DNA of 15,936 bases, from assembly GCA_004525335.1 (NCBI GenBank), contig SPCL01000041.1, positions 1 through 15,936 of the forward strand, given 5' to 3'. A program made the translations under genes and the position numbers. This stretch comes from Thermodesulfobacteriales bacterium (lineage in GTDB: Bacteria > Desulfobacterota_D > UBA1144 > Nemesobacterales > UBA2774). Positions 6,005-15,100 of the stretch are shown in pieces. Below the pieces are notes generated by a model. That model was given only the letters and a program-made list of their open reading frames with translations, did not search any database and was not told the origin of the DNA. Every line of letters starts with the position of its first letter. The first letter of the stretch is position 1.

Positions 6005-6805
6005 ATGAGTCAGATAGTTCCTAGAGCGCTTACAATAGCGGGTTCAGATTCAGGAGGGGGAGCCGGGATTCAGGCCGATTTGAAGACGTTTACCGCCTTC
6101 AGAGTTTATGGCATGTCTGCCATAACTTGTGTAACGGCGCAGAATACAAATTCTGTTTTAGGAATTTACAATTTGTCTCCTGAATTTATAGAGCTTCAGA
6201 TTGATGCTGTGCTAAAGGATATAGGAGTAGACGCAGTAAAAATCGGCATGCTCTCAACTAAAGAAATAATCAAGTCTGTTGCTGCAAAAGTAAAAGAATA
6301 CGAATTAAAAAGCATAGTATTGGATCCGGTTATGGTAGCAAAGGGTGGTGAGGGTTTATTGAATCCTGATGCTGAGGAAACTTTAGTTCGGCAACTTTTA
6401 CCTCATGCTACTGTTCTTACACCTAATATTCCTGAAGCTGAAGCAATTTCCGGTCTTCATATCTCAACTGTTGAGGATATGAAAACAGCAGCATCAAAAA
6501 TTAGAGCACTTGGTCCTGAATATGTTCTTATAAAGGGCGGGCATCTTGATAAATCTTCTGATGCAGTAGATATTCTATATAATGGTGAGGATTTCTTTGA
6601 ATTTAAGACTCCGAGGGTGGATACTAAAAATACGCATGGAACAGGTTGTACTTATTCAGCTGCGATATGTGCGGGTCTCGCTAAAGGGTTTTCGGTTTTA
6701 GAGTCCGTAAAAGAAGCAAAAGACTATGTAACATCTGCAATTGAGAATTCGTTTGCTATAGGTAAAGGGCACGGTCCGTTAAATCATTTTTGGAAAATTG
6801 ACTAG
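6005..6805 (+). CDS. thiD: Hydroxymethylpyrimidine / phosphomethylpyrimidine kinase
   Basis: Thiamine-pathway kinase that phosphorylates HMP twice to HMP-PP, the pyrimidine half of thiamine. The 266-residue length is typical of single-domain ThiD. The ribokinase-fold signature TIAGSDSGGGAGIQADLKTF opens the protein, followed by YGMSAITCVTAQNT with substrate-binding residues. DAVKIGML and VLDPVMVAKGG follow, then LTPNIPEAEAISG and VLIKGGH. The anion hole and catalytic cysteine are at NTHGTGC (G212-C215). There is no ThiE fusion. The ATG at 6005 has no ribosome-binding site, consistent with the promoter being directly upstream. folD follows after 12 bases with its own good ribosome-binding site, so the two form an operon. 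No other thiamine gene is in the window. Confidence 0.95.
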   Translation: MSQIVPRALTIAGSDSGGGAGIQADLKTFTAFRVYGMSAITCVTAQNTNSVLGIYNLSPEFIELQIDAVLKDIGVDAVKIGMLSTKEIIKSVAAKVKEYELKSIVLDPVMVAKGGEGLLNPDAEETLVRQLLPHATVLTPNIPEAEAISGLHISTVEDMKTAASKIRALGPEYVLIKGGHLDKSSDAVDILYNGEDFFEFKTPRVDTKNTHGTGCTYSAAICAGLAKGFSVLESVKEAKDYVTSAIENSFAIGKGHGPLNHFWKID

Positions 6806-6817
6806 AAGGAGTTCACT

Positions 6818-7669
6818 ATGGCTGAAATAATAGATGGTAAAAAGGTATCAGAGCACATAAGAGCAGAAATAGCCGAAGGGGTTGAAAAATTAAAGGAGGA
6901 AACGGGTATAACCCCTGGGCTTGCAGCTGTTCTTGTCGGAGAGGATCCAGCTTCTGAGATTTATGTTAGAAACAAAAGAAAAGCATGCGCTGATGCAGGT
7001 ATATATTCTGAGGAGCACAAACTTCCTGCTGAAACTACTGAACAAGAGCTTCTTAACTTAGTTGATAGGCTAAATAACGATCTCAATATTCACGGGATAT
7101 TAGTTCAACTTCCGCTCCCTGATCATATCAATGAAGCAAAAATCCTAAGAGCGGTAACTCCCCTTAAAGACGTTGACGGTTTCCATCCCTACAACGTCGG
7201 GCTTCTCGTTGAAGGCAATCCAAGCTTTATTTCATGCACTCCTCACGGGATTATCAAAATGCTCGAGTTCTACAACATAGACATAGCCGGCAAACAAGCT
7301 GTAATAGTTGGAAGAAGTAATATTGTGGGTAAACCTGTTTCCATGCTTCTTCTTCACCGCCATGCTACTGTAACTATTTGCCATTCACGCACAAAGCCTC
7401 TTGATGAGGTAACGAGAAGGGCTGATATCCTAGTTGCGGCAATAGGGCGGGCTAACTTTATCACCGCCGATATGGTGAAGGAAGGCGCAGTGGTGATAGA
7501 TGTCGGCATCAATCGTAATGAAGAGGGCAAACTCACAGGGGATGTTGATTTTGAAGCAGTTTCGCAAAAAGCATCTTATATAACCCCAGTCCCAGGCGGG
7601 GTAGGGCCTATGACAATATCCATGCTTCTCTGGAACACCCTTGAGTCTGCTAAGGGACTGGCTGGGTAA
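6818..7669 (+). CDS. folD: Bifunctional methylene-THF dehydrogenase / methenyl-THF cyclohydrolase
   Basis: Interconverts 5,10-methylene-THF, 5,10-methenyl-THF and 10-formyl-THF using NADP(H), supplying one-carbon units for purines and formyl-Met-tRNA. It has 283 residues, the usual size. Active-site residues match E. coli FolD: Y49 and K53 in IYVRNKRKAC, Q97 in ILVQLPLP, and D120 in KDVDGFHPYNVG. The Rossmann domain carries GRSNIVGKPVSMLLL and VIDVGIN, and the C-terminal signature PVPGGVGPMTISMLL is intact. AAGGAG lies seven bases before the ATG. It is cotranscribed with thiD. No clear terminator is seen in the 228 bases before the convergent folK gene. Confidence 0.97.
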   Translation: MAEIIDGKKVSEHIRAEIAEGVEKLKEETGITPGLAAVLVGEDPASEIYVRNKRKACADAGIYSEEHKLPAETTEQELLNLVDRLNNDLNIHGILVQLPLPDHINEAKILRAVTPLKDVDGFHPYNVGLLVEGNPSFISCTPHGIIKMLEFYNIDIAGKQAVIVGRSNIVGKPVSMLLLHRHATVTICHSRTKPLDEVTRRADILVAAIGRANFITADMVKEGAVVIDVGINRNEEGKLTGDVDFEAVSQKASYITPVPGGVGPMTISMLLWNTLESAKGLAG

Positions 7670-7897
7670 TCCATAATATCTCCCAAATTAGGGATATAAT
7701 TGAGTGCTGGAAAAAGCAATAATCCTGTGTATAACTTTCTCTAGTTAGATATGCTTATTCTTATCATATATTGCCAAAATCCGTTTCAGCTAATTGTACC
7801 TATCCTTAATCATTGCTAATTTGTGCCAAACTGCTTTTTAAATAAATGTGGACAGGTCTCTTGGTTTGTTGTGTTTATATTGTGGACTGATTGTGGA

Positions 7898-8407
7898 TTA
7901 CTGTTGAAGGATTGTGAATTTCTCATCTAGTTTTACAACCCCCTTATTGTCTTCTAAAAGTTTAAGGAGTTCCAACACAGATGAATCCAGCCCAGGATGA
8001 ATAAAATCAGGAGCAATCTCACAAATAGGTTCAAGCACAAACCGTCTTAGGTGTGCTCTTGGGTGAGGGATGATTAAATCACTTTCATTTATAATAAGAT
8101 CGTTGTAGAAGATAATATCCAGGTCGATTGTTCTAGGTCCCCATTTCTCATGTCTAACTCTTCCTAACTTTTCCTCAATCGAGTTTAATTTTTTTAACAA
8201 TTTGTGTGGAGAAAGATTGGTTTCAATTTGAGAGACACAGTTGATAAAATTAGGCTGATCCTCTTTTCCAACAGGTTCTGTTTCATAAAGAGAAGAGACT
8301 CTAATAACTTCACAGAATCCTGCTATTTCATTTACAGCTTTTCTGCAGTTGCCAATCTTGTCTCCCAGGTTTGAGCCCATGCTTATGAAAACGTTATCCA
8401 TTATCAT
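7898..8407 (-). CDS. folK: 2-amino-4-hydroxy-6-hydroxymethyldihydropteridine diphosphokinase
   Basis: HPPK transfers pyrophosphate from ATP to 6-hydroxymethyl-7,8-dihydropterin, the step before dihydropteroate synthase in folate synthesis. It has 169 residues. The signature GRVRHEKWGPRTIDLDIIFYND is complete, with magnesium ligands D95 and D97. The N-terminal FISMGSNLGDK and SLYETEPVG (pterin-binding loop region), plus LIIPHPRAHLRRFVLEPICEIAPDFIHP, are all canonical. Starts at 8407 and 8401 are both possible ATGs, with no strong ribosome-binding site. It is divergent from the carbinolamine dehydratase gene across 71 bases, and convergent with folD. Confidence 0.95.
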   Translation of the reverse strand: MIMDNVFISMGSNLGDKIGNCRKAVNEIAGFCEVIRVSSLYETEPVGKEDQPNFINCVSQIETNLSPHKLLKKLNSIEEKLGRVRHEKWGPRTIDLDIIFYNDLIINESDLIIPHPRAHLRRFVLEPICEIAPDFIHPGLDSSVLELLKLLEDNKGVVKLDEKFTILQQ

Positions 8408-8426
8408 TAACTTAAATTACATTTCT

Positions 8427-8455
8427 TTGACTATCCAGTCGGCATACATTAATTT
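8427..8455 (+). promoter_or_regulatory. Possible promoter for the carbinolamine dehydratase gene
   Basis: TTGACT at 8427-8432 matches the -35 consensus at five of six positions. The hexamer 17 bases on is only TAATTT (8450-8455), so the -10 is weak. Transcription would begin near 8462, leaving a leader of about 17 bases that contains the AGGAGA ribosome-binding site. Confidence 0.35.
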
Positions 8456-8478
8456 GTATTGAACAGGAGAAAAATCAC

Positions 8479-8757
8479 ATGGCTCTATTATCAGAAAATG
8501 AAATTAACGAAGGTCTTTCCAGCTTAGAGGGTTGGAGGCAGGAAGGAAATCAGATATTTAAACAGTTCAAATTCAAAAACTTTGTAGAATCAATGGGATT
8601 TGTAACTAAAGTTGCAATTTTGGCTGAAAGAGTTGACCACCATCCTGATATCTTAATTGAATACAGTAAAGTGACTATAACTCTTTCTACTCATGGTGAG
8701 GGTGGATTAACCCAAAAAGATTTTAATTTAGCAAACGAAATACAAAAAGCATCTTAG
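8479..8757 (+). CDS. phhB: Pterin-4a-carbinolamine dehydratase
   Basis: A 92-residue PCD/DCoH-type protein. The enzyme dehydrates 4a-hydroxytetrahydrobiopterin to quinonoid dihydropterin, regenerating the cofactor of aromatic amino acid hydroxylases. The family active-site pattern is complete: E50-x3-H54-H55-P56, Y62, H72 and D81, with ITLSTHGEGGLTQKD at the end. No phenylalanine hydroxylase is in the window. Many bacteria carry orphan PCD proteins, some linked to molybdopterin or general pterin recycling. AGGAGA precedes the ATG by about nine bases. The gene is divergent from folK and ends seven bases from the convergent membrane-protein gene. Confidence 0.93.
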   Translation: MALLSENEINEGLSSLEGWRQEGNQIFKQFKFKNFVESMGFVTKVAILAERVDHHPDILIEYSKVTITLSTHGEGGLTQKDFNLANEIQKAS

Positions 8758-8764
8758 CTGGAGA

Positions 8765-9055
8765 CTAGGGCTTGTCTTCTTTCTCTATTATCTCGTAATC
8801 GCTTTCATCTAAAGTAATTGTTGTTGTATCGCGGTCATTTCTCGAAGTGAGCGGTTCTTTTTTCTTACTGCCAAAAGAGGTGATCAACCTAAGTACTGTT
8901 AGAACTATTACTCCGATTGCTACAGCTATTCCTATAAACAGCCCAAATACTGCTAACACGCCTATTATTAAAACAACCAATACCAACATGAGAGGGAAAA
9001 CATAGAACGGCGGTTTTCCTTTAAATTGATAAAAATTTATTTGTCTGTTGTTCAT
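8765..9055 (-). CDS. Small two-helix membrane protein, unknown function
   Basis: I do not recognise this 96-residue protein. Residues 1-18 are polar and basic. Residues 19-60 form one long hydrophobic stretch (FPLMLVLVVLIIGVLAVFGLF then IGIAVAIGVIVLTVLRLI), best read as two transmembrane helices with a tight turn. A basic GSKKK follows and the tail (70-96) is strongly acidic (DESDYEIIEKEDKP), probably cytoplasmic together with the N-terminus. There is no signal peptidase site and no cysteine. AGG lies seven bases from the ATG. It starts 21 bases downstream of the secA stop on the same strand, so cotranscription is likely. Whether it takes part in export is inference from position only. A holin-like appearance is superficial. 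Confidence 0.75.
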   Translation of the reverse strand: MNNRQINFYQFKGKPPFYVFPLMLVLVVLIIGVLAVFGLFIGIAVAIGVIVLTVLRLITSFGSKKKEPLTSRNDRDTTTITLDESDYEIIEKEDKP

Positions 9056-9076
9056 ACTCTTACCTGTGATACTCCC

Positions 9077-11941
9077 CTATGCCTGTCCGTGGCATTTTTT
9101 ATATTTCTTGCCGCTTCCGCATGGGCAAGGATCGTTTCTTCCTACCTTTTTTTCCTGTCTTCTTACTGGTTTTTTCTTTTCTTCCTCTTCAGATTCCCCT
9201 CTGCTTAATACCATACGCTGCTGCTCAGCTCTTCTCCGTTTTTCTAACCTTTCAATATCTGTTTCACTGGCGGGCTGTACTCTAAAAAGTTTCTCGCAGA
9301 CATCGTTACTTAACCGGTCCATAAGTGAGCCAAACATCGAAAAGCCCTCTTTCTTGTATTCATGAAGAGGGTTTTGTTGAGCATAGCCCCTAAGCCCAAT
9401 ACCTTCTCTTAGGTGGTCCATGTTGAGTAGATGGTCTTTCCAAAGGAAATCAACTGTCTGCAGCATTACAAATCTCTCTATCTGCCGCATCGTGTCAGAG
9501 CTAATATCCTGTTCCTTTTGCTCATAATATTTGTGCACTTTATTTCGAATATATTCGGATACATCTTCTTTTTTAACAGCATCTTTAGGCAAATCTTCAA
9601 AGTCGATTTCTACATTAAACTGTGCGTGAAGGGATTCTTTAATCTCCCCAAGATCAATTGTATCTACATTTATTTTGTCAGGTAGTGAGGCTTCTGCGAG
9701 ATCATCTGTAATATCATCAGCCATCTCATATAAGTTATCTTTTAAGTTCTCTCCGCCTGCCAGGAACTCTTTGCGTTTGGTATAAATAACATCTCTTTGT
9801 GTATTTAATACGTCGTCATAATCTAGCAAATGCTTTCTAATATCAAAGTTATGGCCTTCAACTTTTTTCTGGGCGTTTTCAATAGATCTGCTTATCATTT
9901 TGTGCTCAATAGGCTCGCCTTCATCCCATCCCAGCTTATCCATGATTTTAGTTATTGTCTCAGAGGCAAATATTCTCATTAGATCATCTTCAAGCGATAC
10001 ATAAAAACGTGAAGACCCGGGGTCACCCTGTCTTCCGGCCCTACCTCTTAGCTGGTTGTCTATTCTTCGGGATTCATGTCTTTCAGTGCCGATTATATGA
10101 AGCCCGCCCATTTCCAAAACCTTTTTCTTTTCTTCCTCGCAAATAGCTCTTGCTTCAAGCATTGCTTTTTCAAGCTGTTGTGTCTCGGCTTCTGCGGAGT
10201 CTAACTTATATTCTTTTTGTAGTATCTCGTTTGCCAGATGTTCATGGTTTCCTCCGAGAATGATATCCGTTCCCCTTCCCGCCATGTTTGTGGCGATTGT
10301 TACAGCCCCGATTCTTCCTGCCTGCGCGACTATTCCGGCTTCTCCCTCGTGCTGCTTTGCATTTAAAACTTGGTGCGGTACTTTGTGCTTTGTCAGCATA
10401 TTGTGGATCTTTTCAGATTTCTCAATAGAGGTAGTACCAACCAAAATTGGCCGTCCTTGTTCATTAAGCTCTTTTATTTCTTCCACAACAGCATTATGTT
10501 TTTCCTCTTCAGTTTTATATATCAGGTCGTTTCTATCATCCCTAATCATTGGTTTATTGGTAGGGATTACATTTACATCAAGCTTGTAAATATTCTTAAA
10601 CTCAAATGCTTCAGTATCAGCAGTACCAGTCATACCCGCTAATTTTCTATACATACGGAAATAATTTTGAATCGTTATAGTTGCCAGGGTCTGGTTCTCA
10701 TTTTCAATCTGTATTCCCTCTTTAGCTTCAACTGCCTGATGTAGACCATCGCTCCACCTTCTTCCCGGCATTAATCTTCCGGTGAATTCATCCACAATAA
10801 TAGCTTGGCCGTCCTTGATCATATACTCTACGTCGCGCTGGAATAGATGATGCGCCCTGAGTCCTTGAATAACGTGATGAAGCAGCTCTAAATTCGCAGG
10901 GTCATAAAGATTGCTTACGACAAGAGCTTTCTCTGCTCTTGTAGATCCCTCCTCAGTTGGAGTAACCTGCTTTGTCTTTTCATCAATCGTAAAATCAACT
11001 TCCGGTTTTAGATGTCTTACAATTTTATCAATTTCATAGTAACGCTCCGTTGAATCCTCAGAAGGTCCTGAAATAATAAGCGGTGTTCTCGCCTCGTCAA
11101 TTAAGATGCTGTCTACCTCGTCCACTATTGCAAAATTATGGTCTCTTTGGACATAATCATCGAGAGAGAATTTCATATTGTCTCTTAAATAGTCAAACCC
11201 AAATTCGTTGTTTGTGCCATAAGTGATATGAGCTCCGTAAGCTTCTTTCCTTGAGCACTCTACCAGTGTGGTCTTAAAGGCTGATAATACATCAAGGTTC
11301 TTTTCCGGAGAAATGTCCATATCCGCATACTCACTTGGCCATACGCTTAAATTGTTGTCAATTGCACTCTGCGCTCTTTGGGGGTTTTCCCACTCTACTA
11401 AGTATGAAATGTCATGGTTTACGACACCTATCGATAGGCCTAGGAACTTATGAATAGATGCCATCCATATTGCGTCACGTCTTGCCAGATAATCGTTTAC
11501 TGTTACAAGATGCGCACCAAGCCCGGTAAGTCCATTTAGAAAAAGAGGTAGGGCTGCTACAAGAGTTTTTCCTTCCCCGGTTTTCATCTCTGATATCTTG
11601 CCCTGATGAAGCACAAGTCCGCCAATCAACTGAACATCAAAAGGTCTCATTCCGAGTGTCCTACGCGCAGCTTCTCTTACAACTGCAAAGGACTCAGGGA
11701 GTATTTCTTCTAGTGTGTCTTCTAGTATTTGAGCTTGCTTTTCATCATCAATCACGGAATTTCCGTTTAAACTACTCTTTACATGTTCTATTAAAGAATC
11801 AGTCTTTTCCTTGAGTTCAATGTTTGAAAGCTTGCTTAGGCCCTCTTCATACTCGTTAACCACGTCAATTATAGAGCCCAGCTTTTTTATCTCTCTTTCG
11901 TTCTGAGAGCCCACTATTTTCTTCATTATGTAGGAAATCAT
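9077..11941 (-). CDS. secA: Preprotein translocase ATPase SecA
   Basis: Motor ATPase that drives unfolded preproteins through SecYEG; 954 residues. Walker A is MKTGEGKT (119-126) and the DEVD box is at 274-277 (AIVDEVDSILIDEARTPLIISG). TYGTNNEFGFDYLRDNM, TDTEAFEF, ATNMAGRGTDIILGGNH and the ESRRIDNQLRGRAGRQGDPGSSRFYVSLEDDLMR block of nucleotide-binding domain 2 are all intact. The zinc-binding C-terminus DPCPCGSGKKYKKCHGQA is present, as used for SecB and lipid contact. Odd: about 50 residues (178-229) separate GLSIGVVNHD from KEAYGAHITYGTNN, much more than in E. coli. The ATG at 11941 is served by GGAGG eleven bases upstream. The ATG at codon 6 matches the usual family start but lacks a ribosome-binding site. 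Confidence 0.97.
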   Translation of the reverse strand: MISYIMKKIVGSQNEREIKKLGSIIDVVNEYEEGLSKLSNIELKEKTDSLIEHVKSSLNGNSVIDDEKQAQILEDTLEEILPESFAVVREAARRTLGMRPFDVQLIGGLVLHQGKISEMKTGEGKTLVAALPLFLNGLTGLGAHLVTVNDYLARRDAIWMASIHKFLGLSIGVVNHDISYLVEWENPQRAQSAIDNNLSVWPSEYADMDISPEKNLDVLSAFKTTLVECSRKEAYGAHITYGTNNEFGFDYLRDNMKFSLDDYVQRDHNFAIVDEVDSILIDEARTPLIISGPSEDSTERYYEIDKIVRHLKPEVDFTIDEKTKQVTPTEEGSTRAEKALVVSNLYDPANLELLHHVIQGLRAHHLFQRDVEYMIKDGQAIIVDEFTGRLMPGRRWSDGLHQAVEAKEGIQIENENQTLATITIQNYFRMYRKLAGMTGTADTEAFEFKNIYKLDVNVIPTNKPMIRDDRNDLIYKTEEEKHNAVVEEIKELNEQGRPILVGTTSIEKSEKIHNMLTKHKVPHQVLNAKQHEGEAGIVAQAGRIGAVTIATNMAGRGTDIILGGNHEHLANEILQKEYKLDSAEAETQQLEKAMLEARAICEEEKKKVLEMGGLHIIGTERHESRRIDNQLRGRAGRQGDPGSSRFYVSLEDDLMRIFASETITKIMDKLGWDEGEPIEHKMISRSIENAQKKVEGHNFDIRKHLLDYDDVLNTQRDVIYTKRKEFLAGGENLKDNLYEMADDITDDLAEASLPDKINVDTIDLGEIKESLHAQFNVEIDFEDLPKDAVKKEDVSEYIRNKVHKYYEQKEQDISSDTMRQIERFVMLQTVDFLWKDHLLNMDHLREGIGLRGYAQQNPLHEYKKEGFSMFGSLMDRLSNDVCEKLFRVQPASETDIERLEKRRRAEQQRMVLSRGESEEEEKKKPVRRQEKKVGRNDPCPCGSGKKYKKCHGQA

Positions 11942-11979
11942 ATTCTAATAAACCTCCAAAAAATAAAAACAGACTAAAG

Positions 11980-12002
11980 TATAAGGGTAAAACAACCCTA
12001 TA
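11980..12002 (-). other. Hairpin in the secA leader
   Basis: AGGGT-TGTTTT-ACCCT forms a short stem that extends through flanking TATA/TATA with one bulged base. It sits about 20 bases upstream of the secA ribosome-binding site within the 212-base smc-secA gap. No uridine run follows it directly, so it is not a convincing terminator of smc. It could be a leader structure, or chance in AT-rich DNA. No SecM-like reading frame is seen in this gap. Confidence 0.3.
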
Positions 12003-12153
12003 ACAAATTGAATAATCGTCTTTGGTTACAACCCATTTCTAATAAATACAACCTATAATACTTATACAAACTCCAACCCTATCAAAACTGTGCAAAAAAT
12101 TACTTTTAGTAGGGGTGTGTTCTCTTTGGAACTTAATCACGGAGCTTTAAAAT

Positions 12154-15100
12154 TCAATTAAGTTCTACAGAAACCACTGAAGAAGTGCCTGATTTGTTAG
12201 ATGTGATGCCGATCAGAGAATGTACTTCCTGCATTGTTTTTTTGTTATGAGTAATCAGTACCACTTGAGAATTCTTGTCTATTTCCTTAATAAGTTCCAT
12301 GAAGTAAGATGTGTTTTTGTCATCCAAGGGTGCATCAATTTCATCAAATAGTAAAAATGGTGCCGGTTTAATCAAGCAGGCCGATATTATTAGTGCTATA
12401 GCTGAAAGAGCTTTTTCTCCACCCGAGAGAAGGTTGATAGATTGAAATTTTTTGCCCCTTGGTCTTACCATTACCTCGACGCCCGTCTCAAGCATGTTGT
12501 CTTCTTCAGTTAGAACGAGTTTTCCCTCACCACCTCTGAATAGGCGGGAGAATATTTGCTGAAATTTTTCATTCATAACTTCAAATGCTTCATTAAATCT
12601 CTTCTCTGATTCCTTATCAATTTTGCTGATTGCTTTAGCCAGAGATGCCATAGCTTGTGTTAGATCATCCATTTGTTCATTCAGAAATGTATATCTTTCT
12701 TCTAACTTGTTATATTCCTGAGGCGCTAGAAGATTCACTGGGCCAAACCTTTCAGTTTTCTGCTGTAGCCTTCTTAGTCTAGGCTCTTCAATGTTAAGGT
12801 CTATATCTAATAGTTCTTGTTCTTGCTCAGGACTCATATCGGGCTTGTTTTCCATGTCGTATGAGTGGTTTCTTCTCAGCGTGTCCGTAATATTCTCAAT
12901 TTCCATTTGAACACTATTTAAATCAATTTCAAATGAACTGCCCTTAAGTCTTACATCGGATAACTGAGAGTTTAGGCTTTCCCTTTTCTCGCTTGTGATT
13001 GTTATCTCTTCTTGTAGTTTTCTTCTCTCTTCATTTCTTTGAGTTAAGCTTTCCTCTTTTTTCTTGAGATTGTTTTGAATGTCCTCAATCTCGATAATAG
13101 TGCTGCCTTCTTTTTCTATAAGGTTTAACTTCTCCTGTTTTTTCTCTTCTATATTAGTTGATTCAAGCTCTATTCTTTTGTTGATATCGGCTCTTCGTAT
13201 ATCAAGCTCAGCTAAGTCCTCATACAAACTTCTTTCTTTTTCTCTGAGTGATGCGCAGGTGACTTTCCTGTCAGAAACATCTCTTTCAAGATTTCTTTCT
13301 TCTTGTTCATCCAGCTGAATTTTTTCCTCAACGGTGGCCAATTTTTGCTCAAGGTCAATTTTTTCAATATCTAAAATTTTAATTTTGGAATTTGATTCCT
13401 CAATTAATATAGCTTTTTCGCTGGTATCGTTATCAATTTGCTCAAAGTTTTTGGTAACATATTCAATCCTTTTTTCTATTTTCTCCAAATATCCTTTGAG
13501 GTTTGCAATATCTTTTTTTGTTTCAGCTTCTTTAATGTCTATTTCTATTAGCCGGTTGTTGTAGTCAGTAATACGCTCGTTTATGGTTTGGATTTCTTTC
13601 TCATTGCTCTGGATATCTGAAGTTGTTTTTTCGATTTCTATTTTCAGCTCTTGGGTGCTAATTGTCAGATTTTCAATTTCTCTTTTTCTTTCAAGCACTC
13701 CAGGCTGGGTAGGGCCGCCGGAGATTGCTCCGTTTGCGTGAACAAAATCTCCATCAGTTGTTATAAAAGAAGAATTGTCATTTGCTGCTTTTCTTGCCTC
13801 AAGAGCTTCATCAAGAGTGGGTGCCAAGAACACCCTTTTTAAAGTCCTTTCGATAATATTGCTTCTAATATTCTCAATCTGCACAATTTCGAATAGAGAT
13901 TTCATGTTCTCTGTACTTTTATAAATCTCAGTATTTATTCTCTCATCTTTAATAGATATGAATGTTCCTCGACCGATAGAATCTTGCTTTAAAGAGTTAA
14001 TGGCTTTTATCACTTGCGAACTCTCGTCGACTAAAATCCACTTCAGTGTATCTCCTAGAGCTGTTTCTACTACTCTTTCGTAGCCCTCAGGAACTGAGAT
14101 GAAATCTGAAAAAGTGCCAAGAACACCTTGTCCTTTGTTTTGTAAAATGAAATTTCTAATACCCTCTGGTAGCCACTCATAGTTAGACTGGATTTGTTTA
14201 AGTGCATTTAATCTTGAGTTAAGTTCATTTAACTCCTCTTTGAAAGAATCATTTTTCTCAGTGGCTAGTCTAAGCTTTTCGTTAAGTGAAGTAAGGCTTA
14301 ACGCAAGTTTGCCAATTGTCCCATTAATATTTTGTTTTCTAGATTCATTCTCTTTAGAAGTGTTTTCAAGATTTGCAATATCTCTGATGGCGCTTTTCTG
14401 TTCTTGAATTAATTCCTCATGTTCGTTTTCGATTTGGGATTTTCTGGATATAAGCTCATTAAGTTCTTTCTCATGCCCAAGCGCTGAGCCCTTTAATGAG
14501 CTATACTCGTTTAGAGTTTTAAATAACGATGTTCTGATATTCCTTAGATCCTCTCTTGATTGACTATGTTTGGGTTTAAGTGTTAGTAAAGTACTTTCCC
14601 TTTCTGATATTTGTGACTCTTCTTTTTCCAAGTCCTCTTTTACATGGTGAGACATTTCTCGTTTGGATTGAAGCTGCTCAGCGATTCTTGCCGTCTCGTT
14701 TCCTAATAGAACAGCCTCACTCTGTATTTTTTCAATAAACTTATCAATACTGGAAACCTCATTCTTCAAGAGTTCCTGCGAGGAAAGTCTGGCTTGAAGG
14801 TTTATTCGCGTAAGATTTGTTTCTCTCTCAGATTCTTTTAGGGATTCCTCGGTATTTGCAAATTGGACATTTAATGTTCTTAAATGGTTGGTGATTTGTG
14901 CTGCTTCTCTTTCTGCTTCAGAAATCCTTTTTTCTATTGCTGATTTCTCTTCAAGTATTTTGTCTTTTCTCTTATGTAGTTTGTATAGTTTTGCATTGAG
15001 TATTGTTGATTCCAGTTTGCTTGCTTCTTCTGAGATTTCTTTAAACTCCTCGGCTTGTTTTGCTTGTAGGCTGAGGGTGTCCATCTGGCGTTTAACTTCA

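Noticed and set aside
12061..12090. Terminator after smc
   Set aside because: The TACT-AAA-AGTA stem followed by a run of T on the minus strand has only four weak pairs, too little to call.
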